From the NCBI GenBank assembly GCA_964370195.1, contig CAYJIH010000008.1, positions 1 to 49,596 of the forward strand: 49,596 nucleotides of DNA, in the 5' to 3' direction. A model generated the notes under the pieces. It had not been told where the DNA came from and ran no database searches. It worked only from the letters and a program-made list of their open reading frames with translations. This DNA is from JAAYCI01 sp964370195. GTDB lineage: Bacteria; Bacillota; Clostridia; Oscillospirales; Ruminococcaceae. The position numbers and the translations under genes are program-made. Shown piece by piece: positions 7,828 through 15,342 of the stretch (the first letter of the stretch is position 1; every line of letters starts with the position of its first letter).

Positions 7828-9297
7828 TTACTCCTTTTCTGGTATAATATCCACTTTTCTGTCTAATTTATTATTATACGTTCTTGGTACACTCTCTATA
7901 CGTTGAATGCTACGCGGACGTTTAAAATCCTCCAGCAAATTCATCAAATGATCTCCCAATTTTGCAACATCCAGCGTTTCCTCTGCCACGATGTACAAAA
8001 CAGGCACGGCCCCAAGCAAGGTATCTTTTTTGCTTTTGCATATGCAATCTTGCACACCAGCAAACTTTCTGGCTGCCTCCTCCACCTCCATCGGTGAGAT
8101 TTTATTCCCACCACTAATGATGATATCATCGGCACGGCCTAGCATATACACACGCCCTTTGCTGTCTCGATACCCCAAATCGTTTGACATTAAATAACCA
8201 TTTACAATGGTTTCTTTTGTCAATTCATCATCGTTAAAATACCCTTTCATGGCCATGCCGCCTGTGTACGACAAATAACCCGGATTTTCTGCAGTGGCAT
8301 TTTGCATGTCGTTGCCGTGCTCATCTACAATGGTAAACACTGCATTTTTAGCGGGGTACCCAATACAGTGCGGGCGGTTATCCTCTGAGTTAAAATTTAA
8401 AATACATGCACAACCCATTTCGGTTGACCCATATATATTATACATCCGCAAATTGGGCAATAACTTTAACAAATGTTCCTTGTCTGCTTCGGCCAGCGGG
8501 GCCGCCCCAAATTGAATATAATCCAGCTGCTGTGCATACTGCGCCAATTTATCTTGTGTCAATTTAAATATGATGCTCATAGCAGCAGGCGCCATAGCCA
8601 ATGCGGTTACCTTATATTTCTCCATCATCTCGAACAGAATCTTTACAAAAAACACTCCGTCTATTACCACAACGCTGCTTCCACGTATCATATTGGCAAA
8701 ATAACGCCGCAAACTGAACGAGTGATTCATCGGCATGGGAATCAACTCTACATTATCTGCCTTCATGTGAACACCGTAGCGCACATTTTCTGCCACTGCA
8801 AACTCTGCCCCATAGTCAATTACAATGCCTTTTGATTTACCCGTAGTGCCTGTGGTAAACAGCACCATGGCCTGCTCCTCCACAAGAGGCATGTCAAATT
8901 CCATCTCGCCGGCTTCATAACAAAAAGCATCCGCCATACGGTAACTACATACAGCCTCTAAACCCACTTCTCCAAACACCTTTGTGCATCCCGTTTCGTT
9001 TACTATTTCCTGCACACGGCCCGGGTTTGCACTTTTTTCCAAGGGAATGCAAATTGCCCCCGCTAACTGCACACCGTGGCACATCACTAAAAACTCCACT
9101 GTTTGTGTTGTTTTTATCATGATGTACTCGCCTTTTTTTGTGCCAATAGAACGCAAATACGCTGCAGCGCCACAAATTTTTTGCCAATATTCTTTATAAT
9201 TTAGGGCCATCTTTGGGTCTGCCACTGCCAATTTTTCAGGATGCTCTATTGCCGATTGTTTGATACATTGCAAAACAGTTTGGAATTTTTCTGTCAT
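7828..9297 (-). CDS. AMP-forming acyl/amino-acid ligase (DltA-like)
   Basis: Protein of 489 residues of the ANL adenylating superfamily. It has the P-loop LFTTGTTGKSKG, the A5 motif YNIYGSTEMG, the A8-type hinge region around GRADDIIISGGNKISPMEVE, and the catalytic lysine near the end (Lys477 in YNNKLDRK). It activates a carboxylic acid as the adenylate and loads it on the adjacent carrier protein. D-alanine is the expected substrate if this is a true DltA, but the protein could equally activate another amino acid or a short acyl group. It lies between the SGNH protein and the carrier gene. The ribosome site (GGGAG) is about 12 bases before the ATG. Confidence 0.8.
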   Translation of the reverse strand: MTEKFQTVLQCIKQSAIEHPEKLAVADPKMALNYKEYWQKICGAAAYLRSIGTKKGEYIMIKTTQTVEFLVMCHGVQLAGAICIPLEKSANPGRVQEIVNETGCTKVFGEVGLEAVCSYRMADAFCYEAGEMEFDMPLVEEQAMVLFTTGTTGKSKGIVIDYGAEFAVAENVRYGVHMKADNVELIPMPMNHSFSLRRYFANMIRGSSVVVIDGVFFVKILFEMMEKYKVTALAMAPAAMSIIFKLTQDKLAQYAQQLDYIQFGAAPLAEADKEHLLKLLPNLRMYNIYGSTEMGCACILNFNSEDNRPHCIGYPAKNAVFTIVDEHGNDMQNATAENPGYLSYTGGMAMKGYFNDDELTKETIVNGYLMSNDLGYRDSKGRVYMLGRADDIIISGGNKISPMEVEEAARKFAGVQDCICKSKKDTLLGAVPVLYIVAEETLDVAKLGDHLMNLLEDFKRPRSIQRIESVPRTYNNKLDRKVDIIPEKE

Positions 9298-9326
9298 AAT
9301 TCTATTTTACTCCCTATTATCCAGCA

Positions 9327-10388
9327 CTAACCGTTGAGTAGCGCCAATTGCTGCGCGTTAAATTCTTCCCAGCGCGCCCATTGCGCATTCCAATTTTCTA
9401 TCGTTTCTTCATCATGATTCGGCTCAATATCATACGTTTGTAAAAACCGCTCCATCGCATATGGCGTGTATATCGCTGCGCCCATGGCATTCATATGGCT
9501 TACGTTATAAAAATCTGTTGCTGGGTCAGCGCCAATTTCTTCAAACTCGGCTCTAAAATCTGCAAAGGGGAAGCCATTCTCCCTCACCATTTCCCCTATT
9601 TCACGCCGGATGTTTTCATCTTGTGGGTTCCTGGCATCTACGTATGGTGTGAATGTAAAATATACATTTAAGTTGTTTTCTTTGCAATACGAAAACAACT
9701 CCATCAACCTCGCCTTTGTTTCCTCTGTCAGCTCATATTCGCTTTCTTCCAAGGTGCTAAAATCCACATAATCGGCACTTAAATCTTCTGTTCTGTACAG
9801 CATCATCTGGTTGCCTTCAAACGCAAGTGGCTCTTGTTCACGCGAATTTAATCCACCCAAGAAACCTTCGTGATTATACAATATTTTAAATATTTGCTGA
9901 TACGCAGCATCTCCGTAATAGGGACTACTAAGCACCGGCTGCACACGGCTAAGTGCATTTGGCAACAAATCCAGCGCACTTGCATACGACTCTTGGTACA
10001 AGGCGGTCTCATGCTCGCCAAAGTATCGAATGCTAAACTCGTTTTCTAAAACACTTCTTAACTCCACCACATACAGCTGCGGTGTTTGCCTTTGCTGTGC
10101 ATACTCTATCATGTATGTTGTAAATTCGAATGGTACATCCGGTGAAAAATAAACTGCCGATGTAAGGCCATATTCTTCCCAAATCGACATAAGATCATAA
10201 TATCGATACGTTGTGCTGCTGCCCACAAAAGCGATGTCGATGGTGTTTTTGTCTGTGCTGTTGTGCAAATTTCTTTCAAGCTTTGTTGCCAAAAATGGCA
10301 TAGCCACATTGCTGGCTACCGAAAGAAGGCCGGCAACAATGGCTAAAAATAAAAGCGTGCTTACAATTTTATATACCACTGATTTCAT
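9327..10388 (-). CDS. Membrane-anchored SGNH-hydrolase-like acyltransferase (DltD/AlgJ-like)
   Basis: Protein of 353 residues with one N-terminal membrane segment (about residues 8-26) and an extracellular domain. The nucleophile block is FVGSSTTYRYYD (Ser57/Ser58). The Asp-x-x-His block is DFYNVSHMN (Asp292, His298 region) near the C-terminus, as in DltD, AlgJ/AlgX and PatB-type proteins. These work with an MBOAT to move an acyl group onto a cell-surface polymer. It starts 14 bases after the MBOAT, with AAGGAG upstream. The recipient polymer (teichoic acid, lipoteichoic acid, exopolysaccharide or peptidoglycan) cannot be told from sequence. Confidence 0.75.
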   Translation of the reverse strand: MKSVVYKIVSTLLFLAIVAGLLSVASNVAMPFLATKLERNLHNSTDKNTIDIAFVGSSTTYRYYDLMSIWEEYGLTSAVYFSPDVPFEFTTYMIEYAQQRQTPQLYVVELRSVLENEFSIRYFGEHETALYQESYASALDLLPNALSRVQPVLSSPYYGDAAYQQIFKILYNHEGFLGGLNSREQEPLAFEGNQMMLYRTEDLSADYVDFSTLEESEYELTEETKARLMELFSYCKENNLNVYFTFTPYVDARNPQDENIRREIGEMVRENGFPFADFRAEFEEIGADPATDFYNVSHMNAMGAAIYTPYAMERFLQTYDIEPNHDEETIENWNAQWARWEEFNAQQLALLNG

Positions 10389-10402
10389 TTTCCGTGTTCT
10401 CC

Positions 10403-12460
10403 TTAAAACGCTTCATACAGGAACACGGGTGCAGTACCGGGCCCATAGATACCAAACAATACCGTAATTAAAATCAGCAAAATCCAAATGCTCCAACGCA
10501 CCACAATGTTCTGTTTTGCTATTTCCTCGCGTACACTGCCTTTGCGCTCTTGAATAATACTAACGGTTAGCAACGCGAGCACACCAAGCAAAGCCAACAC
10601 AAAATCTGTCCTTCCAAACGGAATATCCGTTCCATTCAGCAACCCATTTGGTGCAGAAAGCCCCACTATTTTCCCAAAAATATCAAACGCTTCCGATACA
10701 GAGGACGCCCTAAAAAACACACGTCCAACGGTGCACAAAAGGAACACTCTTCCCATTTGAAACAGTTTATAGTACCACGCCTCAAGCGGAACCCCGCGTT
10801 TTTCCAGCCCGCTTTGGATCTGCTGCGAAAACGCCGTACTTAATAAAATCAAACACCCATGGAACAAACCCCACGCCACAAAATTCCACGCTGCTCCGTG
10901 CCACAAACCAGTTAACACCCAAACACCCAGCACCGGCGGTGCCGCTGCAAGCACCCTAGACAGATGAACCCCAAATTTTTTGCGTGTCCAAACGTTAAAT
11001 TTCATCAGCACGCCACTCATCGAGATGGGGTAAAACACATAATCTCGAAACCAAGTGCCCAGTGTAATGTGCCAGCGGCGCCAAAATTCGGGCATCGAAG
11101 TGGAAAAATAAGGTCGCATGAAGTTTTCGCTTAATTGAATGCCAAACATTTGGGCCGAACCAATGGCAATTTCCATACTGCTGTAAAAATCGGCATAAAT
11201 TTGAATTGAATAGCAAAGTGTGGCAATGGTCAACATCAGCCAACTTTGGCTTTCGTATGCATCGTATACACCACTTACCAGCAAACCAAGCCTATCTGCC
11301 AGCACTAATTTTATGAAAAAACCCCACAAAATACGCTGGGCCGCTTTACAAAAATTATGGTAGCAAAATGAATGGCCTTTTTGTAGCTGGTTTGATAAAT
11401 CGTTATATCTGGAGATAGGGCCCTGTGTAACGTGCGGAAAAAAAGAAACGAATAAAAGCAGCTTTAAATACTGTTCCTCTGCGGCATATTTCCCACGATA
11501 AACATCCACAAGGTAGGCCACCAAAATAAATGTATAAAAAGACAACCCCAGTGGCATCACCAGCGAAAGCATCGGCAACCCAAGCGAAAAAATTTCATTT
11601 AGGTTTTCGGTGGCAAAGGATGTATACTTAATCACAACCATCACACCCAGTGTTGCAATAAGTGCTGTAAACAACAACTGCCTGTTTTCCCTCTGAAGTT
11701 GTGTTTTATGCTGTTTTTTTTCTTTTAAGTTTGTAATTTGTTCCAGTACTTCGTTTAACGCGCGATGTTTGCTTGACATGTTTTTCGCAACAAAAAAAGC
11801 AATGGCTGAAGAAAACAAAATGAATACTATGTACTGCACACCAGACAACACATAAAACAATAGGCTGGCCAAAAGCAGCACAACCCACTGCTTTTTTTGA
11901 GGAACAAGAAAATACAACAAAACAAAAAAAAGCAGAAAAAGAAGATATGCCAACGATACGATATCATCCACACCACGTGCCGTTGAATTGTCTATATTGG
12001 TTATGGATGCATTGCTAAGGATAGACTCAATTAAACTACCATCGCTTGCCACAAAAAAGGTGTTGCTGGTATATCGAACACCCTCATGCTCAATAATCGC
12101 CTGAAAAGAAAGGCTTTCAAGTGTTTGATAAGAAATTTCAATTACATCATTTTCTGCAAAAGCCAACAGTTCCTCTTCTTCCAAATCCCCGTCACTGTCG
12201 CTGTCGGCATTGCTGTAAACAGAAACACCATTTATCGTATTTTCTATAATCCAGCTGTATGCTAAATCATTTCCCTTAATTAAGTTTTCAAGCCGAACTG
12301 TTTGCTCGTCTATCACGCTTAAACGAATGTCCTCTTTCGACATATCCGACATTCTTTGCAGTTGTTCTTGCTGAAAAAAAGATGGTTGTACCGCAAAAAA
12401 AACACAAAGCACCACCACCACTGCCAACAATATACCATTTATAAAAAATCTTTTTTTCAT
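10403..12460 (-). CDS. MBOAT-family membrane O-acyltransferase with EF-hand-like extracellular insert
   Basis: Protein of 685 residues. The C-terminal 500 residues are a typical MBOAT (AlgI/DltB type), with FWRRWHITLGTWFRDY and the essential histidine, His521, in GLWHGAAWNFVAWGLFHG. The N-terminal 170 residues are unusual. A membrane segment (about 8-25) is followed by a predicted extracytoplasmic domain before the next membrane segment (about 166-185). That domain contains a perfect EF-hand calcium loop pattern at residues 86-97 (Asp1, Asp3, Asp5, Gly6, Leu8, Glu12). DltB is about 400 residues and has no such part. It is the first gene of the operon. The ribosome site is weak. Confidence 0.85.
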   Translation of the reverse strand: MKKRFFINGILLAVVVVLCVFFAVQPSFFQQEQLQRMSDMSKEDIRLSVIDEQTVRLENLIKGNDLAYSWIIENTINGVSVYSNADSDSDGDLEEEELLAFAENDVIEISYQTLESLSFQAIIEHEGVRYTSNTFFVASDGSLIESILSNASITNIDNSTARGVDDIVSLAYLLFLLFFVLLYFLVPQKKQWVVLLLASLLFYVLSGVQYIVFILFSSAIAFFVAKNMSSKHRALNEVLEQITNLKEKKQHKTQLQRENRQLLFTALIATLGVMVVIKYTSFATENLNEIFSLGLPMLSLVMPLGLSFYTFILVAYLVDVYRGKYAAEEQYLKLLLFVSFFPHVTQGPISRYNDLSNQLQKGHSFCYHNFCKAAQRILWGFFIKLVLADRLGLLVSGVYDAYESQSWLMLTIATLCYSIQIYADFYSSMEIAIGSAQMFGIQLSENFMRPYFSTSMPEFWRRWHITLGTWFRDYVFYPISMSGVLMKFNVWTRKKFGVHLSRVLAAAPPVLGVWVLTGLWHGAAWNFVAWGLFHGCLILLSTAFSQQIQSGLEKRGVPLEAWYYKLFQMGRVFLLCTVGRVFFRASSVSEAFDIFGKIVGLSAPNGLLNGTDIPFGRTDFVLALLGVLALLTVSIIQERKGSVREEIAKQNIVVRWSIWILLILITVLFGIYGPGTAPVFLYEAF

Positions 12461-12477
12461 GTACCTTATAATCCCAC

Positions 12478-12504
12478 GTTCTATACAACTTTAGAATATA
12501 GAAC
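12478..12504. promoter_or_regulatory. Inverted repeat in the operon leader, possible operator
   Basis: Perfect 8-bp inverted repeat GTTCTATA / TATAGAAC with an 11-base spacer, lying between the operon promoter and the MBOAT start codon. A second, shorter repeat AACAT-N6-ATGTT (12545-12560) fills the spacer between -35 and -10. No regulator gene is adjacent. That this is an operator is inference. Confidence 0.4.
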
Positions 12505-12537
12505 ATAACAAAATGTATTCATCGCATAATCTATATA

Positions 12538-12566
12538 ATTATATAACATCTTTCTATGTTATGCAA
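12538..12566 (-). promoter_or_regulatory. Promoter of the 13-gene minus-strand operon
   Basis: On the minus strand: -35 TTGCAT (12566-12561), a 17-base spacer, and -10 TATAAT (12543-12538). The transcript would start near 12531, giving a leader of about 70 bases before the MBOAT ATG at 12460. Confidence 0.7.
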
Positions 12567-12764
12567 CTTATTTTTCGTTCGCCAAAAGCCATTTGTTAAT
12601 GTTTTAACACAGCAATATAAACCGATTTTGCCCAAAACAAGGTACTGGTGATTTTATCCATCGTTATTGTTTGTCTATGTTGCCCCATAATTTTCATATT
12701 GGAAGCCAATTTATAGGTGTTTATTGTGAAATTCAAATTTATTCTATCGTTCTCTCACATTTTG

Positions 12765-12773
12765 TGGTAAAAT
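12765..12773 (+). promoter_or_regulatory. Possible extended -10 promoter of pfkA
   Basis: TGG followed by TAAAAT, an extended -10 element, 41 bases before the pfkA start. No convincing -35 at the right distance. The rest of the divergent spacer 12567-12764 is AT-rich and shows nothing else I can name. Confidence 0.4.
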
Positions 12774-12813
12774 ATTAAATAAATACAACTTAAATAGAAG
12801 TGGAGTGAAAACA

Positions 12814-13791
12814 ATGGCTGAATCAGAAATCAAAAGAATCGGAGTTTTGACCAGTGGCGGAGATGCCCCTGGCATGAATGCGGCCATTCGGGCTGTAGTT
12901 CGTGCTGCTTTAAGCAAAAACATGAAAGTATTTGGAGTTCGGCACGGGTACAACGGCCTTATCGAGGATGATATTGAGGAATTGCACATTCGCAGTGTAT
13001 CCGAAATCATCCATCGTGGTGGCACAATGCTTTACACGGCAAGAAGCCCCGAATTTATGACATTACAAGGACAACAAACAGCCGCTGCCAACTGTAGAAA
13101 GCACGGCCTTGATGCAATGGTTGTAATTGGCGGTGACGGATCGTTTCGTGGTGCCATGGATTTATCTGCACAAGAAATTCCATGTGTATGTATCCCCGGA
13201 ACCATTGATAACGACATTGCATGCACCGATTACACCATTGGCTATGATACGGCAATGAATACGGCGCTGGATATGGTAGATAAATTAAGAGACACCATGT
13301 TAAGCCATGATAGATGCAGCGTGGTAGAAGTGATGGGGCATAGCGCCGGTTATATTGCGGCAAATATTGGCCTTGCCGTTGGTGCCTTGGTTGCTGTGGT
13401 TCCAGAGCGAGCGGTGGATGTGGATAAAGATATTATAGCCAAAATGAAGTTTACAAAAAAAATGGGCAAACGCCATTTTATTATTGTGGTAGCAGAAGGT
13501 GCCGGCGGTGCAGAATCGTTGGCAAAAGAAATTGAACAAAAATCCGGCATAGAGGCAAGGCCCACCGTGCTGGGACATGTGCAACGTGGCGGTGCCCCCA
13601 CTGTGCGTGATCGTGTTGCAGCCACACGCTTTGGCTATCAAGCGGTGGAGCTTTTATCGAAAGGTATTTCGGACCGTGTGATTGGTATGCGTTCTGATGA
13701 ACTGATTGATTACGATATCAAAGAGGCCTTGGCGATGAAAAAAGCCTTGGATACTACTTTGCTGAATATCAATGAAGTTTTATCTGTATAA
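12814..13791 (+). CDS. pfkA: ATP-dependent 6-phosphofructokinase
   Basis: Protein of 325 residues that phosphorylates fructose-6-phosphate in glycolysis. It has the N-terminal motif GVLTSGGDAPGMNAAIR, the ATP-type motif GGDGSFRGA (Gly rather than Asp, so ATP and not pyrophosphate), the catalytic PGTIDND block, and VLGHVQRGG near the C-terminus. The ATG at 12814 follows GGAG by 8 bases; an in-frame GTG at 12805 overlaps the ribosome site and is unlikely. One oddity is MGHSAG (His176) where the family has MGR (Arg162 of the Escherichia coli enzyme, a substrate-phosphate contact from the neighbouring subunit). The gene stands alone, divergent from the long operon. Confidence 0.95.
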   Translation: MAESEIKRIGVLTSGGDAPGMNAAIRAVVRAALSKNMKVFGVRHGYNGLIEDDIEELHIRSVSEIIHRGGTMLYTARSPEFMTLQGQQTAAANCRKHGLDAMVVIGGDGSFRGAMDLSAQEIPCVCIPGTIDNDIACTDYTIGYDTAMNTALDMVDKLRDTMLSHDRCSVVEVMGHSAGYIAANIGLAVGALVAVVPERAVDVDKDIIAKMKFTKKMGKRHFIIVVAEGAGGAESLAKEIEQKSGIEARPTVLGHVQRGGAPTVRDRVAATRFGYQAVELLSKGISDRVIGMRSDELIDYDIKEALAMKKALDTTLLNINEVLSV

Positions 13792-13930
13792 GTTTTTAAG
13801 GCAATTCCCCTAGAAGAATCCCCTTCCTCTAAATGCAAAAAAAACGCAAATTGCCTAAGTCCCTTGGCTGAAAAGACAACTGCCATACCCTGTTTAATAG
13901 ATTGACCGTTTTTCCATCCTATTACAACAA

Positions 13931-13963
13931 AAAAAGCTACGCTATAATAGCGTAGCTTTTTTA
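13931..13963 (+). terminator. Rho-independent terminator of pfkA
   Basis: Perfect 13-bp stem (13931-13943 with 13949-13961, loop ATAAT) running into TTTTTT. The 140 bases between pfkA and this hairpin also hold a long-range pairing of AGGCAATT and AATTGCCT (about 13799 and 13860), of unknown meaning. Confidence 0.85.
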
Positions 13964-14039
13964 TTGCGCAAAAATACGTACTACTGCCCTACACACACGA
14001 ACCATAAGGCTCCCTTTGCATTGTTAGGTGCAAAATGCC

Positions 14040-14063
14040 GCCACAGCAACGCATTGCTGTGGC
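14040..14063. terminator. Stem-loop downstream of the DUF6506-like gene
   Basis: Perfect 10-bp stem GCCACAGCAA / TTGCTGTGGC with a 4-base loop, about 80 bases after the minus-strand gene's stop. The U-tract on the minus strand is weak, so it is only a possible terminator. Nothing else is evident in 13964-14144. Confidence 0.4.
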
Positions 14064-14144
14064 ACGCCAATTCAGCTCTTTTTCTTTCGTAACATCTTGC
14101 ACTTTCGTGTCACCTAAGGATATCAACTTAACCCATCAAACCTC

Positions 14145-14771
14145 TTATTCTCCGTAAAAAAACGCCTCTACTTTCGAGTACAAATGGGGTTCTGTATAAA
14201 CATATCCAATGGGCAATTTACCGCCTGTGCACGCAATTAATTCCTTTACATTTTCTTCACTAAAAGCACCACAGCACTCTACAAGGCCCACGCCATCGGC
14301 CGAAAGTTGTTCAAAACGTTTTTTGGCTTGCTCCATGTTGCACACTGTCTCAATACGTGTGCGGCCGTCCTTTGTCTCAAACACAGCACAATCTTTTTTT
14401 GGCGTATACCCTTCATCCATCATAATCATCATATAATCGCCACGGCTTGCGTCTTTCCCCTCTTGGGCACAGTCTCCTTTCCCAAAATAGCGGTTGAATA
14501 AATCATCTTGCTGTGGAAAATGTGTACCACGTGAAATGGGTATTTCATGGCTTGTGGCCTCTTGTAATTCACCAACCAGTTCTGCTGAAAAAGCGCCGCA
14601 GCACTCAATCACGCCTACACCTTCATTTTTCCACTGAACAACTGCACGTTTTGCATGCTCACGATCCTTTACGGTTTCCACTCTCGAAATAAATCGTCCC
14701 GGCTCAAAACGGCAATTGTGCTTCTCACTTTCATACGCCTCGCCCATCACCATAAATACAAATTGTTTCAC
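14145..14771 (-). CDS. Tandem-repeat protein of the DUF6506 type
   Basis: Protein of 208 residues made of two copies of the same domain of about 90 residues. Copy 1 is residues 3-92 and copy 2 about 112-205. Each copy has a hydrophobic strand, a stretch of the type R-(I/V)-ETV followed by a helix, and the signature VG(V/L)(I/V)ECCGAFS (residues 52-62 and 161-171). Family proteins are usually a single domain of about 100 residues with no known role; the family name is from memory. The start is GTG at 14771, directly after GGAGGG; a TTG four codons earlier lies inside that ribosome site. The paired cysteines (Cys57-58, Cys166-167) could bind a metal or be redox active (inference). Confidence 0.65.
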   Translation of the reverse strand: MKQFVFMVMGEAYESEKHNCRFEPGRFISRVETVKDREHAKRAVVQWKNEGVGVIECCGAFSAELVGELQEATSHEIPISRGTHFPQQDDLFNRYFGKGDCAQEGKDASRGDYMMIMMDEGYTPKKDCAVFETKDGRTRIETVCNMEQAKKRFEQLSADGVGLVECCGAFSEENVKELIACTGGKLPIGYVYTEPHLYSKVEAFFYGE

Positions 14772-14845
14772 ATTTCCCTCCAAGTAAAAATTAATTTGTA
14801 AAACATCGACACAAATAAAGTCATTGTATGTCTTTTCTACCGCTT

Positions 14846-14874
14846 ATTATCCTATAAAACACATGCAAAATCAA
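14846..14874 (-). promoter_or_regulatory. Promoter of the DUF6506-like gene
   Basis: Minus strand: -35 TTGATT, 17-base spacer, -10 GATAAT. It lies about 75 bases upstream of the GTG start. Moderate match to consensus. Confidence 0.5.
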
Positions 14875-14980
14875 TACAATTTATATAATATCAATCAAAC
14901 AAATTCACTCATTTCTTGTTTTTATTACGCTCACTTACAAAAAACATAATAAAAAACATTCTGTGTAAGCACATTTTTTC

Positions 14981-15008
14981 TTGACATTTACTATTCTCTT
15001 GCTATAAT
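14981..15008 (+). promoter_or_regulatory. Promoter of the csoR-ATPase operon
   Basis: -35 TTGACA (14981-14986), 16-base spacer, -10 TATAAT (15003-15008). Both hexamers are perfect. The CsoR operator begins 5 bases after the -10. Confidence 0.85.
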
Positions 15009-15013
15009 AAGCA

Positions 15014-15032
15014 TATACCCCCTACGGGTATA
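15014..15032. promoter_or_regulatory. CsoR operator
   Basis: Perfect inverted repeat TATACCC-N5-GGGTATA overlapping the transcription start. It matches the G-tract palindromes bound by CsoR-family repressors, so copper would relieve repression of csoR and the ATPase (established for the family). Confidence 0.85.
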
Positions 15033-15055
15033 CTGTATAAAAGGAGGACTGGAAT

Positions 15056-15331
15056 ATGAAACAATGTATGGATGTTGAAGCCGTTAACAAGCGCCTAAAA
15101 AAAATTGAAGGACAAGTGCGCGGCATTCAAAAAATGGTAGATGAAGATAAGGCCTGCGAAGATATCCTCATTCAAATCGGTGCGGTTAAATCTGCTTTGC
15201 ATAAAACAGGGCAAGTTATTTTAGAAGGCCACATGCATCACTGTGTTTTAGACGGTATCCGCAGTGGCAAAGAGGAAGAAACAATCAAAATGCTTATTTC
15301 TGCTCTAAATCAATTTTCTAAAACAATATAG
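15056..15331 (+). CDS. csoR: Copper-sensing transcriptional repressor, CsoR family
   Basis: Protein of 91 residues, all alpha-helical, of the CsoR/RcnR/FrmR family. The three Cu(I) ligands of the copper sensors are present with exact spacing: Cys34, His59, Cys63 (25 and 29 residues apart, as in CsoR of Mycobacterium tuberculosis). The RLKKIEGQVRGI segment is the conserved N-terminal DNA-contact region. A strong ribosome site AAGGAGG lies 8 bases before the ATG. It is autoregulated through the operator at 15014-15032 and is followed after 11 bases by the metal ATPase. Confidence 0.9.
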   Translation: MKQCMDVEAVNKRLKKIEGQVRGIQKMVDEDKACEDILIQIGAVKSALHKTGQVILEGHMHHCVLDGIRSGKEEETIKMLISALNQFSKTI

Positions 15332-15342
15332 AGGGGTGTATT

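Noticed and set aside
14145..14771. Possible divergent control of the DUF6506-like gene by CsoR
   Set aside because: The CsoR operator overlaps only the csoR promoter, and the minus-strand promoter is about 110 bases away with no second G-tract palindrome.
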